64,000 nucleotides of DNA from Bacteroidales bacterium (GTDB lineage Bacteria; Bacteroidota; Bacteroidia; Bacteroidales; P3): positions 62,001-126,000 of the forward strand of contig JAFZPH010000042.1 of NCBI GenBank assembly GCA_017550405.1. Direction: 5' to 3'. The position numbers were made by a program, and so were the translations under genes. This document shows positions 52,008 to 61,120 of the stretch, one piece after another. Each line of letters opens with the position of its first letter. Positions within the stretch are counted from its first letter, which is position 1. The notes below the pieces were generated by a model. The model saw only the letters and a program-made list of their open reading frames with translations, ran no database searches and was not told where the DNA came from.

Positions 52008-54263
52008 ATGAACATTATCACAAAGAAGTTCGATCTGGGCGATGGCCGTATGATCGAAATCGAAACTGGCAAACTTGCCAAGCAGGCTGACGGCGCTGCA
52101 GTAGTAAGAATGAATGACACCATGCTTCTTGCCACTGTGTGCTCGAAGAAGGAAGTGGGGGAGAACGTCGACTTTATGCCCCTGACTGTTGATTACCAAG
52201 AGAAGTATGCCGCCATGGGACGTTTCCCCGGTGGTTTCTTTAAACGCGAGGCCCGTCCGTCGGAGCATGAGATTCTCATTGCCCGTCTGGTCGACCGCGC
52301 CCTGCGTCCCCTGTTCCCCGACAATTTCCATGCCGAGGTGCAGGTGCAGATTACTCTTATCTCGGGCGACAAAAACACCATGCCCGACCAATTGGCTGCC
52401 TTGGCCGCCGCTTCGGCTCTGGCAGTGTCCGATATTCCCTTCAACGGACCGGTGTCCGAGGTGCGTGTGTCGTATCTCGACGGCCAGTATGTCATCAATA
52501 CCCCGATGCAGGACATCGAGCGCGCCGACCTCGACCTGATTGTTGCCGCCACCGAGGAGAACATCATGATGGTGGAAGGTGAGATGAAGGAAGTGAGCGA
52601 GGAGGTGATGCTTAACGCCCTGAAGGCTGCCCACGAGGCTATCAAAATCCAGTGCCGCGTGATTGCCGAGCTGACCGTTGAGGCCGGCAAGACCGAGAAG
52701 CGCGAGTACTGCCATGAGGTGAACGACGAGGAACTGCGTCAGCGTCTGCACGATGCCGTGTACCAAAAGTGCTATGACTTCAGCAAACAGGGTATCGCCA
52801 ACAAGCATGAGCGTGAAGAGGGATTTGAGGCCATCAAGCAGGAATTTATCGATGCTAACTATACCGAAGAGACGCTCACCGACGAGGTGAAGTTTATGAT
52901 AGACCGTTATTATCACGACACCGAGCGCGAAGCCATGCGCGACATGGTACTCAATGAGCGCAGCCGTCTCGACGGTCGTCAGCTGGACGAAATCCGTCCG
53001 CTCTGGAGCGAGGTGAACTACCTGCCTTCGGCTCACGGTAGCGCCATCTTCACCCGTGGCGAGACCCAGTCGCTGAGTACGGTCACACTCGGTACCAAGC
53101 TCGACGAGCAGATTATCGACGGTGCCGTCATCGAGGGCACACGCCGTTTCCTGCTTCACTACAACTTCCCGGGTTTTGCCACCGGCGAGGTGAGGGGCAA
53201 CCGCGGCCTCAGCCGCCGCGAGGTGGGTCACGGCCATCTGGCTTGGCGTGCGCTTAAAGAAGTGCTCCCCGTAGAGTCGGAGTGCCCCTATACCATCCGT
53301 GTGGTGTCCGACATCCTCGAGTCCAACGGCTCCAGCTCTATGGCCACCGTCTGTGCCGGTTGCTTGGCACTGATGGATGCCGGTGTGAAGATTCGCAAGC
53401 CTGTTGCCGGTATCGCCATGGGTCTTATCAGCAAGGGCGACAAGTGGGCTGTGCTGAGCGACATCCTGGGTGATGAAGACCACCTGGGCGATATGGACTT
53501 CAAGGTGTGCGGTACCCGCGACGGTATCACCGCCTGCCAGATGGATATCAAGGTCGATGGCCTCAGCTATGATGTGCTGGCCAAGGCTTTGGAGCAGGCT
53601 CGTCAGGGTCGTCTGCATATCCTCAACCATATCGAGAGTACAATTCCCGCTCCCCGCGAGGATTACAAACCCTTCGTACCCCGTATCGTGCAGATACTTA
53701 TTCCCAAGGACTTTATCGGTGCTGTTATCGGCAAGGGTGGCGAGGTCATCCAGAAAATCCAGTCCGAAACCAACACCATCATCAATATCGAAGAGGTTGG
53801 AGACAACGGTGTTGTCGATGTTGCCTCCCAGGATAAGGAGAGCATTGAGGCTGCCGTCAAGTGGATTAAAGATATCTGCACGGTTCCCGAGGTGGGACAG
53901 ATCTATGATGCCAAGGTGGTCAGCATCGTCGATTTCGGTGCATTCCTCGAGTTCCTGCCCGGCAAAGAGGGCCTGATGCACATCAGCGAATACGACTGGA
54001 AACGTACCGACACACTGGAAGGCCTCATCGAAGAGGGCGACATCATCAAGGTGAAGATTATCGCTGTCGACGAGAAGAACGGAAAGCTGAAGCTGAGCCG
54101 CAAAGCCTTGCTGCCCAAACCCGAAGGCTATACCGAGGACAAGCCTGCCCGTGGACCTCGCCGCGAAGGCGGTAGCGGCCCCCGTCGCGAAGGCGGCGAC
54201 CGTGGCGGTTCACACCGCGAAGGCGGCGAGCGTCGTCGCAGCGGTGGCGAGCGTAGAAGATAA
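52008..54263 (+). CDS. pnp: polyribonucleotide nucleotidyltransferase (PNPase)
   Basis: 751 residues. It degrades RNA 3' to 5' by phosphorolysis and can add nucleotides. Two RNase PH domains are seen (for example [20 protein letters not shown] and [13 protein letters not shown] [18 protein letters not shown]), then a KH domain with [20 protein letters not shown] (about residues 566-585) and an S1 domain with [20 protein letters not shown] (about 634-653). The tail from about 705 is Arg/Gly-rich (PRREGG repeats), likely for RNA binding. ATG 52008 has AAAGGA five bases upstream; an upstream frame through the leader hairpin is rejected. Confidence 0.97.
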   Translation: MNIITKKFDLGDGRMIEIETGKLAKQADGAAVVRMNDTMLLATVCSKKEVGENVDFMPLTVDYQEKYAAMGRFPGGFFKREARPSEHEILIARLVDRALRPLFPDNFHAEVQVQITLISGDKNTMPDQLAALAAASALAVSDIPFNGPVSEVRVSYLDGQYVINTPMQDIERADLDLIVAATEENIMMVEGEMKEVSEEVMLNALKAAHEAIKIQCRVIAELTVEAGKTEKREYCHEVNDEELRQRLHDAVYQKCYDFSKQGIANKHEREEGFEAIKQEFIDANYTEETLTDEVKFMIDRYYHDTEREAMRDMVLNERSRLDGRQLDEIRPLWSEVNYLPSAHGSAIFTRGETQSLSTVTLGTKLDEQIIDGAVIEGTRRFLLHYNFPGFATGEVRGNRGLSRREVGHGHLAWRALKEVLPVESECPYTIRVVSDILESNGSSSMATVCAGCLALMDAGVKIRKPVAGIAMGLISKGDKWAVLSDILGDEDHLGDMDFKVCGTRDGITACQMDIKVDGLSYDVLAKALEQARQGRLHILNHIESTIPAPREDYKPFVPRIVQILIPKDFIGAVIGKGGEVIQKIQSETNTIINIEEVGDNGVVDVASQDKESIEAAVKWIKDICTVPEVGQIYDAKVVSIVDFGAFLEFLPGKEGLMHISEYDWKRTDTLEGLIEEGDIIKVKIIAVDEKNGKLKLSRKALLPKPEGYTEDKPARGPRREGGSGPRREGGDRGGSHREGGERRRSGGERRR

Positions 54264-54311
54264 AAAATTTTTCCACCCGATGCAATAAATAGGCAAAAGG
54301 TGAGTTATTGG

Positions 54312-54348
54312 GGGTGTCTGTTAAGATGATAGCATCCGGCAGACACCC
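54312..54348 (+). other. inverted repeat just upstream of the tRNA gene
   Basis: GGGTGTCTG (54312-54320) pairs perfectly with CAGACACCC (54340-54348), ending five bases before the tRNA. There is no T-run. It could be a weak end signal for pnp or a processing structure for the tRNA precursor. Confidence 0.45.
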
Positions 54349-54353
54349 TATAT

Positions 54354-54426
54354 GCGACAGTAGCTCAGTTGGCAGAGCGGCGGCTTCCCAAGCCGCAGGT
54401 CGCGGGTTCGAACCCCGTCTGTCGCT
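54354..54426 (+). tRNA. tRNA-Gly (anticodon CCC)
   Basis: A full cloverleaf is seen: acceptor GCGACAG pairing with CTGTCGC, D arm GCTC/GAGC, anticodon stem GCGGC/GCCGC with loop TTCCCAA (anticodon CCC), T arm with TTCGAAC, and discriminator T73 as usual for tRNA-Gly. No CCA is encoded. Confidence 0.96.
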
Positions 54427-54442
54427 CGAAACAGCAAAAAAT

Positions 54443-54478
54443 AATCCATGAGAGTGACTGCTTTCATGGATTTTTTTT
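54443..54478 (+). terminator. bidirectional intrinsic terminator between tRNA-Gly and the UvrA-like gene
   Basis: AATCCATGA (54443-54451) pairs with TCATGGATT (54464-54472), followed by a T-run to 54478. On the minus strand the same hairpin is followed by TATTTTTTG. Confidence 0.8.
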
Positions 54479-54505
54479 GTTCCTGTGATTCGACAAACCG
54501 GCTTG

Positions 54506-56824
54506 TCAACAGCCTTTGGGCAGTGAGGCGCTGATATAGGAGGCGGTAACCGACTGCTGCGAATCGAGGATGGCATCGGGCGTTCCACAAAACAGCAGTC
54601 TGCCGCCGTTGCCGCCGCCTCCGGGTCCCAATTCAATCAAGTAGTCGGCGTGCTTCATTACGTCTAGGCTGTGCTCAATCAGAATCAGCGTGTTCCCGGC
54701 ATCGGCCATTTCGTCGAACAGTTCCATCAGTCGCCGCACGTCGTCCAGATGAAGCCCGTCGGTAGGTTCGTCGATGATGTACGTGTGTCCCGACGACAGG
54801 CGTGTCTCGGTAGCCGACAGATGGATGGCTGTGCTGTAGAGTCTGTCGGCAAGCTTCACCCGTTGCAGTTCGCCGCCGCTTAGTGTACTCATGCTTTGGT
54901 TCAGGTGCAGATACCCCAACCCGACCTTTTCCAGCATCTTCAGTTGGGGCAGGAAAGCCATGCTGTCGAAGAATACGATGGCCTCCTCCACGGTCATCCC
55001 CATCACCTCAGCTATGGTCTTGCCGTGGTAGCGGTATTGCAGTGCTTCGTGGCTGTAGCGGCTGCCGTGGCACTCCTCGCATACCGTCTCGATGCTCTCC
55101 ATAAAGGCCATGTCCGACACGATGACCCCTTTCCCCTTGCAGGCAGGGCAGGCCCCCTTGCTGTTGAACGAGAAGAGCTGGATAGAGGGCCTTCCGTTCC
55201 GTTCACCATCCACGGTGCCTTCCTTTGCAAACAGTCGCCGTATCGTGTCGGCGATGTCAAGATAAGTGGCCGGCGTGCTGCGCAGGTTGATACCGATGTC
55301 CTTTTGTCCAATAAAGACGAACGGCTTAGTCGATTGCTTCATGAAAAACTCCATCAGCGAACTCTTCCCCGACCCAGCCACACCTACCACCACTGTAATC
55401 ACCCCCATGGGGATGTTCACATCGATGTGTTGTAGGTTGTGCAGATTGGCGTCCTTGATATGGTACCACCCCGTGGGCGTGCGGAAGTGGCTCTTCAGCG
55501 GGGTGACGTGGCGGAGCATCCTCCCCGTCACAGTGTCGGAGGACAGCAGCCCGTCGAAACCGCCCTCGAACATGATTTCCCCACCGTGGTCGCCAGCACC
55601 GGGTCCCATGTCCACGATGTGGTCGGCCATGGCGATAATCTCCCGGTGGTGCTCCACTATCAGCACTGTGTTGCCGTGGTCGCGCAGATGGCGCAGGGAT
55701 TTCTTCAGACGGCTGATGTCCTGCGGATGCAACCCCACGCTGGGTTCGTCCAGCACGTAGGCCATGTCCGTCAAAGGTGAGTTGATATACTTGGCTATCT
55801 TGATACGTTGTGCTTCGCCGCCGCTCAGGGTTCCCGTGCCGCGGCTCAACGATAGATACCCCAACCCGATATCGCATAGGGCTTGTAGCCGTTTGCCCAG
55901 CTCTTGTTTCAGGTCGGTGGCCAGTGGGTGGTCGATGGTGGCAACGAACGCACGTGCCTCGTCTATCGGCATGGCCACCACATCGGCCAGATTCCTCCCC
56001 TTAATCTTGCAGCTTCGCACACGCTCGTTCAGTCGAGTGCCGTGACATTCGGGGCATTCCGCCGTGCAGGTCATCCCGTCCAGCACTTTTTGCTGCCGTT
56101 TCCCCTCCTTGGTGGTGATAATGCTGCGGTACATCCGTGGGTAGAGCCCCTCGAACTTGGCCGACTTTGGCCAGTTGTCGGGAGGATTCTTCAAACGGAT
56201 TTGAGGCGAGTAGAGCAGCAGCTCCATCTCCTCGGGCGTGTAGTCGCGTATCTTCTTGTTCAAGTCGAACAAGCCGCTATAGGCATACCGTTTCCACCGC
56301 CACGCGCCGGTGGTGAAAGTGGGGAAATGAATCACATCCTCGTCGTTCAGGCATTTGTCGAAATCCACCAGCTTGTGGATGTCCAGGTCAGTCACCACGC
56401 CCAACCCGCTGCACCGCGGACACATACCCGACGGGTGGTTGAACGAGAAGGTGTCGCTGTAGCCCACAAAAGGCTCGCCAATGCGCGAGAACAGCAGTCG
56501 CAGCAGGGCATAGATGTCTGTGTACGTCCCGACGGTCGAACGGCTGTTGTTGGCTGGCTTCTTCTGGTCGATGACGATGGTCACAGGCATGTTCTCTATC
56601 CGCTCCACCTTGGGGCGGCCGTATTTGGGCAGATATTGTTGCACAAAACTGGGGAATGTCTCGTTCAGTTCGCGGCGGCTTTCGGCGGCGATGGTGTCGA
56701 GACACAGCGACGATTTCCCCGATCCCGACACCCCGGTGAACACCGTAATCTTACCCTTGGGTATCTGCAGCGAGATGTTGTTCAGGTTGTTCTCTGTGGC
56801 TCCGACAATGTTGATATTGTTCAT
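54506..56824 (-). CDS. short UvrA-like ABC-ATPase (UvrA2/DrrC type)
   Basis: 772 residues; housekeeping UvrA is about 940. It has two ATPase modules: Walker A GVSGSGKSSL (residues 31-40) and GVAGSGKSSL, signature motifs LSGGEAQRIKIA and LSGGELQRVKLA, and Walker B regions YVLDEPSVGLHP and YIIDEPTDGLHL. Zinc-binding cysteine sets are CPRCSGLG, CPECHG, CPACKGKG and CEECHG. The shorter N-terminal region suggests that the UvrB-binding domain is missing, as in drug-resistance or damage-tolerance UvrA paralogues. ATG 56824 was chosen because the upstream frame crosses the promoter. Confidence 0.88.
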   Translation of the reverse strand: MNNINIVGATENNLNNISLQIPKGKITVFTGVSGSGKSSLCLDTIAAESRRELNETFPSFVQQYLPKYGRPKVERIENMPVTIVIDQKKPANNSRSTVGTYTDIYALLRLLFSRIGEPFVGYSDTFSFNHPSGMCPRCSGLGVVTDLDIHKLVDFDKCLNDEDVIHFPTFTTGAWRWKRYAYSGLFDLNKKIRDYTPEEMELLLYSPQIRLKNPPDNWPKSAKFEGLYPRMYRSIITTKEGKRQQKVLDGMTCTAECPECHGTRLNERVRSCKIKGRNLADVVAMPIDEARAFVATIDHPLATDLKQELGKRLQALCDIGLGYLSLSRGTGTLSGGEAQRIKIAKYINSPLTDMAYVLDEPSVGLHPQDISRLKKSLRHLRDHGNTVLIVEHHREIIAMADHIVDMGPGAGDHGGEIMFEGGFDGLLSSDTVTGRMLRHVTPLKSHFRTPTGWYHIKDANLHNLQHIDVNIPMGVITVVVGVAGSGKSSLMEFFMKQSTKPFVFIGQKDIGINLRSTPATYLDIADTIRRLFAKEGTVDGERNGRPSIQLFSFNSKGACPACKGKGVIVSDMAFMESIETVCEECHGSRYSHEALQYRYHGKTIAEVMGMTVEEAIVFFDSMAFLPQLKMLEKVGLGYLHLNQSMSTLSGGELQRVKLADRLYSTAIHLSATETRLSSGHTYIIDEPTDGLHLDDVRRLMELFDEMADAGNTLILIEHSLDVMKHADYLIELGPGGGGNGGRLLFCGTPDAILDSQQSVTASYISASLPKGC

Positions 56825-56857
56825 GTGTCTTTGTTCTTGGCGAGTAGTAACGATATG

Positions 56858-56887
56858 CAAAGATACGAAATCTTTTGATACTGTCAA
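56858..56887 (-). promoter_or_regulatory. promoter for the UvrA-like gene
   Basis: Read on the minus strand: TTG (56887-56885), 19 bases, TATCTTTG (56865-56858). The leader to ATG 56824 is about 25-30 bases. Confidence 0.75.
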
Positions 56888-56997
56888 GAAATAACTTGTA
56901 TTCCCCAGCCCGAGTCATCCCCAAAGGTGTCGTTTGATGTTCGTCTGCAGGACAATGACTAAAACTTTGCCCATCAATTCTCCGTAGTGGGCTAAGC

Positions 56998-57048
56998 AAA
57001 AAAAAACGATGGCGACTGCCTCCTGGAGCAATTCCAGTGACAGTCGCC
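56998..57048 (-). terminator. terminator of the lipoprotein/sigma-factor cluster (minus strand)
   Basis: GGCGACTG (57011-57018) pairs with CAGTCGCC (57041-57048), with a nested CTGGA/TCCAG hairpin in the loop. The A-run 56998-57006 is the T-run on the minus strand. Confidence 0.7.
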
Positions 57049-57068
57049 GTAGTACAGCCTCCTGTGAT

Positions 57069-57650
57069 TCAGATATCGCGGTGGAACACCAAGGGGAAGC
57101 TGATCGTCGTATCCTCATCTTCGGCATTGGCGAAGAGAAGGTTGATGGTTATGGTGTCGTCGTTGTCGCTGTAGGTGAAGGCAATTTGGTAGTTGATGGG
57201 GTTGTTGTTCTCGTCAACACCGACAGCTGTCAGGGTACCAGTGTGGGTGGCAGGGTCATACACATAGGCGAAGTTCATCTGCTCAATCTCTTCGATGGTG
57301 TATTCGCCGGCAACCTCGGTAACGTTGGTAACTTCCATGTTCTCCGAGAAAGTGAGGTGTGCATAGTTAGAGTCAAATTCGATATGGAAGACCAGGGCGG
57401 AGTCAAAACCGATAACGGTGTCGCAGCCAAAGTCGCTGAGGTTCATGCCGGTCATGGCATACAGCAGGTCTGAGAGGTTCAGGGCCGAGGTCCAGTTGGT
57501 ACCAATCAGGTCGGAGGTGGAGGACACCATTACATTGGTCACATCGTTACCAGGAGTACTGGGATTGTTCGGGGTGATCTGTTCCTTTTGGCAGGCGGTC
57601 ATGCCGAGCAACATGGCAGCGGCGGCGATGATGAAAAGTTTTTTCTTCAT
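57069..57650 (-). CDS. lipoprotein of unknown function
   Basis: 193 residues with a typical lipoprotein signal (MKKKLFIIAAAAMLLGMTAC, lipidated Cys at residue 20), a short Pro/Asn-rich linker (QKEQITPNNPSTPGND), then a beta-rich domain with LIGTNWTSALNLSDLLYAM, LVFHIEFDSNYAHLTFSEN, and YQIAFTYSDNDDTITINLLF. The 'GTW...L' opening resembles lipocalin-like domains common in Bacteroidota lipoproteins, so that fold is possible. The gene is last in the minus-strand cluster headed by the sigma factor, 123 bases after the neighbouring lipoprotein gene, and ends at the terminator at 56998. Confidence 0.72.
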   Translation of the reverse strand: MKKKLFIIAAAAMLLGMTACQKEQITPNNPSTPGNDVTNVMVSSTSDLIGTNWTSALNLSDLLYAMTGMNLSDFGCDTVIGFDSALVFHIEFDSNYAHLTFSENMEVTNVTEVAGEYTIEEIEQMNFAYVYDPATHTGTLTAVGVDENNNPINYQIAFTYSDNDDTITINLLFANAEDEDTTISFPLVFHRDI

Positions 57651-57773
57651 AGGTGTGATTTTTTAATTTGTTTGTTTGATTAATAAAAAATAATGTTTAA
57701 TTGTTTTGCTTGATTGATTTCGTCTATAAGAACGTAACAAGTGGGTGAAAAACTACAGGGGGTGCGTTTTTTT

Positions 57774-58583
57774 TTATTTTTTTGTGGAATTCACCGCATC
57801 GAATTGTAGCTGATAGAAATAGTTCCCGTCGTCAGTGTCGAGGTCGCTGCGCGAAAGGATCATGCTGTTGGGGGAAATCCAGTTTACATTCCAGTTCACG
57901 CCGTTGGGCAGCATCTCCGAGCAGAGTTCCCCGTCGGACGTGAGGCTCCATGTACCCGAGTCGGTGACGCTGTCGATACTGTTGACAACAGAAATGGTCA
58001 TCGAGCCGTCGTTGTAGAATCTGTAGTACATCGTGCTGCCCTCAAAGGGAGCAAACAGGTCGCTATTCACCAGGTGGTTATTCTCGTCTGTCTGGGTCAC
58101 CACCATGCAGTTCAATCGCCATATGCCTATAATCATGTCGTTGGTGTTGGTTGTCGGAGCGGTGGCGTAGGCTTCGCCGTGCCAGGTTCCGGTGGTGTCG
58201 TTGTAGGTGACCCTCACCGTGAGTCCCTGTTTCTCCATGTCCTTCATCCATTTCTTCATCTCGTCACGGTTGGTGGTGTTGATGGTTCTGTTGGTCTTGG
58301 ATGCGCCTTTGCTTTGGATATAGGTCGTCTGGCTCATATTGTAGAATACCACCTCGCTGCCGTTCTGGGCTTGGTTGCAGAACTGGTCCAGCATGGCATC
58401 CCATTCGCTGTCAGTATTAAGTGTCTTTCGGTTTTCGGTTTCACCTACCGAGTAGACGATAGTGCGTTCTTTCGGGTCGCTGTTGTCGCTGCCGTTCCCG
58501 GTGGGGTTTTCGGGTTTCTCGCAAGCTGAGCAAAGGAGAACCAATGCGGTCAGCAGTGTAGTGAGTTTGAATGTGCTTTTCAT
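57774..58583 (-). CDS. lipoprotein of unknown function (lipocalin-like region)
   Basis: 269 residues. ATG 58583 begins a lipoprotein signal with lipobox LLCSAC (Cys at residue 21). After a Gly/Asn/Asp linker, residues about 40-130 form one domain (RTIVYSVGETENRKTLNTDS, DEMKKWMKDMEKQGLTVRVT). A C-terminal part (about 140-269) has IIGIWRLNCMVVTQTDENNH, YYRFYNDGSMTISVV and GTWSLTSDGELCSEM, typical of lipocalin-like Bacteroidota lipoproteins. An upstream in-frame extension runs into the preceding gene and is rejected. Likely an envelope protein under the adjacent sigma factor. Confidence 0.75.
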   Translation of the reverse strand: MKSTFKLTTLLTALVLLCSACEKPENPTGNGSDNSDPKERTIVYSVGETENRKTLNTDSEWDAMLDQFCNQAQNGSEVVFYNMSQTTYIQSKGASKTNRTINTTNRDEMKKWMKDMEKQGLTVRVTYNDTTGTWHGEAYATAPTTNTNDMIIGIWRLNCMVVTQTDENNHLVNSDLFAPFEGSTMYYRFYNDGSMTISVVNSIDSVTDSGTWSLTSDGELCSEMLPNGVNWNVNWISPNSMILSRSDLDTDDGNYFYQLQFDAVNSTKK

Positions 58584-58600
58584 ATTGCTGTCATTACTTA

Positions 58601-59044
58601 TTATTGTATTCCTTTTTTTGTTTTCTCGAGTTGGTAATCCACAATGGCGTCGTACTGCGTCTCGTTGTCGATGCGGTAGATACCGATGGTGTGTTTGTCG
58701 ATGGAGGCGATGACACGCATCACAGGTATGCCGGTCCATTGGGTGCGGTGGGCAGGGTTGTCGGGGTCGCCGAGCCAGCTTACCGTCCCTTCATCGCCTT
58801 GGATGTTGAACTCTTCTTTCAGCTGTTGCCAAGCATCCTCGTCATCGGCTTCCATCAATATCACCTCCACACTCACCGAGTCGCTGAGGCTGAATCCGTC
58901 GACCTGTGCAACCTTCAGATTCTCGCGTTCGGCATAGTGTTGGTACAGCTCGCTCGCCGAATACTCCTTCTTCTCGTGGGAGCAGCCGGTGAGCAACGCC
59001 AGTGGCAACAGTACTATTAATAATAATCGTTTCATAATCTTCAT
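58601..59044 (-). CDS. lipoprotein of unknown function
   Basis: 147 residues (144 if the second Met at 59035 is used). The signal has lipobox LLTGC with Cys at residue 21. The mature part is acidic and short: SASELYQHYAERENLKVAQV, VEVILMEADDEDAWQQLKEE, and RVIASIDKHTIGIYRIDNET then a C-terminal helix of charged residues. Features recall small DUF4252-like Bacteroidota lipoproteins, but I do not assign that family. Gaps to the neighbours are 6 and 17 bases, so it belongs to the sigma-factor operon. Confidence 0.72.
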   Translation of the reverse strand: MKIMKRLLLIVLLPLALLTGCSHEKKEYSASELYQHYAERENLKVAQVDGFSLSDSVSVEVILMEADDEDAWQQLKEEFNIQGDEGTVSWLGDPDNPAHRTQWTGIPVMRVIASIDKHTIGIYRIDNETQYDAIVDYQLEKTKKGIQ

Positions 59045-59050
59045 TTTTTT

Positions 59051-59332
59051 TTAGCTATTCATCAGCAGTTCGTCTGCCATGTTGGCCCAGTATTGGTCAG
59101 CGATGTCTGTGCGGTTGCAGTAGGCAACGGTATAGCCCTCCTCCTGTACGACAGGCTGGATGGAGGTCTGCCACAGAGGCAGGGCGATACCCGCCGCTGC
59201 CACAGTCAGCATTGCCATGCTTGCCACGCGGCGGCGTCTTGCCCGCCAGGCGGGGTACTCTGCTGCCAGCCGCTGTCCGTAGTGTTCAGCTTCTGCTCTC
59301 TCCCAAATTTCTTCAAAACGTTCTTCGTCCAT
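59051..59332 (-). CDS. small single-pass membrane protein, candidate anti-sigma factor
   Basis: 93 residues. An acidic then basic cytoplasmic part (MDEERFEEIWERAEAEHYG; AWRARRRR) is followed by one membrane segment (about residues 39-56) and a short outer domain. It starts seven bases after the sigma-factor stop codon. This position and topology fit a short anti-sigma factor, but it lacks the HxxxCxxC motif of zinc anti-sigma factors and I recognise no family. Confidence 0.6.
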   Translation of the reverse strand: MDEERFEEIWERAEAEHYGQRLAAEYPAWRARRRRVASMAMLTVAAAGIALPLWQTSIQPVVQEEGYTVAYCNRTDIADQYWANMADELLMNS

Positions 59333-59339
59333 AATATCT

Positions 59340-59813
59340 TTATTTTGTCATTTCTTTTCTCAGTTTGTCCTTCACGCGCACCAGTCTCACGCTCACGTTC
59401 TTCTCTGTTGTATCCAGCTGTTGGGCAATCTCCTTGTACGAGTATCCCTCCAGTTTCATCGTCACGATGGTCCGGTCGGGCTCATCCAGTTGTGCAATCA
59501 CCTCGTGCAGCTCCTCCACCAGCGAGCGGTCCTCCTCTCTTTCGTCGTAGCTCTCGGGCAGCGCCTCGCTGTCCTCAATCCGTCGCAGGGTGTCGATAAC
59601 CGCGTTGCGGGCAATCTTCCAAGTCAGTGCCGCTTGTGCAGGACCGCTCAGCGACAGCAGCCGCTCTCTATTCCTCCACAGGGCGATGGTCGCCTCCTGT
59701 ATCAAGTCATCGGTATCCAACCCCCTGTGGCGAAACCGGCTACAGAGGGAAAACAGCAACCCGCGGTAGCGGTGTAGCAGTTCGTCAAATGGATCCTTTG
59801 TTCTCACGCCCAT
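59340..59813 (-). CDS. RNA polymerase sigma factor, sigma-70 family (ECF type)
   Basis: 157 residues. Region 2 is seen as FDELLHRYRGLLFSLCSRF and DTDDLIQEATIALWRNRERL (about residues 8-56); region 4 as VIAQLDEPDRTIVTMKLEGY and SYKEIAQQLDTTEKNVSVRL (about 105-144), a helix-turn-helix recognising the -35 region. ATG 59813 was selected because residues further upstream have no similarity to the family. It leads a minus-strand group of a short membrane protein and three lipoproteins, which probably include its targets. Confidence 0.88.
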   Translation of the reverse strand: MGVRTKDPFDELLHRYRGLLFSLCSRFRHRGLDTDDLIQEATIALWRNRERLLSLSGPAQAALTWKIARNAVIDTLRRIEDSEALPESYDEREEDRSLVEELHEVIAQLDEPDRTIVTMKLEGYSYKEIAQQLDTTEKNVSVRLVRVKDKLRKEMTK

Positions 59814-60032
59814 AATAACGTAACAACTCCCCAAAATACTACACCGCCCCCTAATTTTTTTTACCTCATGACAAAAAGTTAGCACCGGCGGTGTGCCCTC
59901 GCCCTTTCTCCACCCTAACTCCACCCTGGCTCCACTCCCCGATGGGCTGTGTGAGGGTAGGAGGGGATGGGCTGCGGGAGTGCGTGCGGGGGAGTTTTTT
60001 ATACAAAAAGTCATTATACCGAATAACTTTCG

Positions 60033-60040
60033 TAACTTTG
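60033..60040 (+). promoter_or_regulatory. -7 element upstream of the YitT-family gene
   Basis: TAACTTTG at 60033-60040, followed by CA, 73 bases before the start codon. No TTG is at the expected -33 distance. The 59814-60112 interval otherwise holds only GC-rich, polypyrimidine/polypurine-biased DNA. Confidence 0.55.
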
Positions 60041-60112
60041 CATTTTCCGCACCTTTGGTGTGGAATGATACAACATGCAATATAACAACACGATAAAATA
60101 ACTTAACGCGAA

Positions 60113-61057
60113 ATGGAAAAGAAGAACTTAAAGCAAGAAGTGTTTGCCTACATGCTCTTGATTCTCGGCAGCGCCCTCTTCGCCGTGGGCGATGTGATGT
60201 TTGTCAACCCCTACCTGATGGCGCCTGGTGGCACCTACGGTCTCTCCAACGTCTTCAGCACCCTTTGGGGTGGTAAGATCTCCATCTGGGCCATCTGCAT
60301 GGATGTCCCCCTGCTCATCATCGGCACCTGGATTCTCGGTCCCAAGTTTGGTGTCAAGACCATCATCTCCACCTTCCTCATCTTCGGCTTCACCTATGCC
60401 ATTGAGAGCTGGATATGGGGCTACAACCCCGTCATCCACGACGGTCCCATCGTCGCCAACGCCATCGAAGGTCTCAACATGGTGCAGACCCACGACGGCA
60501 TGTGGTTCGTGCCCGACTACTTCCTCAACACTGTCGTCGCCGGCCTCATCTACGGTGTGGCCATCGGCATGATATTCCGCAGCGGCGCCACCAGTGGCGG
60601 CAGCGACATCATCTCCATGATCCTCCACAAATACACCAAAATCTCCCTCGGCACTCTGGTCACCATCGTCGACGGCATCATCACCCTCTCCACCCTTGTC
60701 GCCTTTGGCGACATTCGTCTGCCTATCTACTCCATCATTATCATCTTTATCGAAGGCAAGGTAATCGACCTTGTTGTCGACGGCATCAAGAGCTACAAGA
60801 CCGCCTTTATCGTCACCGACAAGCACGACCTGGTCAAGGAGTACATCCTCCACGAGCTCAACCGTGGTGGCACCTGCATCACCGGCGAGGGTCTTTACAA
60901 CGGCACCGAGCGCAAGATAATCTACGTCACCATGGAGCGTGCCGACTTCGTCAAGCTCCGTTCCAACCTCCGCAACCTCGACCCCACTGCCTTTGTCAAC
61001 GTCATCGACAGTGCCGAGATTATGGGTAAAGGCTTCAAAGCCCTCCCCACCGAATAG
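60113..61057 (+). CDS. YitT family membrane protein with DUF2179 domain
   Basis: 314 residues. Five to six membrane segments in the first 215 residues include the family hallmarks FVNPYLMAPGGTYGLSNVF and IGMIFRSGATSGGSDIISMI, then VDGIITLSTLVAFGDIRLPI. The C-terminal cytosolic DUF2179 domain (about 220-305) shows KTAFIVTDKHDLVKEYILHE, GTCITGEGLYNGTERKIIYV and DPTAFVNVIDSAEIMGKGF. Function of the family is unknown, possibly transport controlled by the small C-terminal domain. Confidence 0.92.
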   Translation: MEKKNLKQEVFAYMLLILGSALFAVGDVMFVNPYLMAPGGTYGLSNVFSTLWGGKISIWAICMDVPLLIIGTWILGPKFGVKTIISTFLIFGFTYAIESWIWGYNPVIHDGPIVANAIEGLNMVQTHDGMWFVPDYFLNTVVAGLIYGVAIGMIFRSGATSGGSDIISMILHKYTKISLGTLVTIVDGIITLSTLVAFGDIRLPIYSIIIIFIEGKVIDLVVDGIKSYKTAFIVTDKHDLVKEYILHELNRGGTCITGEGLYNGTERKIIYVTMERADFVKLRSNLRNLDPTAFVNVIDSAEIMGKGFKALPTE

Positions 61058-61085
61058 TCCGATGTTTGTAGCCGCTCTGTCGGCA

Positions 61086-61118
61086 ATGCTCAATTCAGAA
61101 TTCTCAATTCTCAATTAG
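61086..61118. repeat. short direct repeat CAATTC/CTCAATT before the glycosyltransferase
   Basis: CTCAATT occurs three times in about 30 bases (CTCAATTCAGAATT, CTCAATT, CTCAATT). Such strings are frequent in Bacteroidota intergenic DNA. No role can be claimed. Confidence 0.5.
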
Positions 61119-61120
61119 TA

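Noticed and set aside
51987..53981. 664-residue minus-strand frame opposite pnp
   Set aside because: pnp is certain on the plus strand; the antisense translation has only biased composition.
59934..60000. ACTCCCC ... GGGGGAGTTTTTT as a possible terminator
   Set aside because: The arms are far apart in purine-biased DNA, and no plus-strand gene lies upstream for it to terminate.
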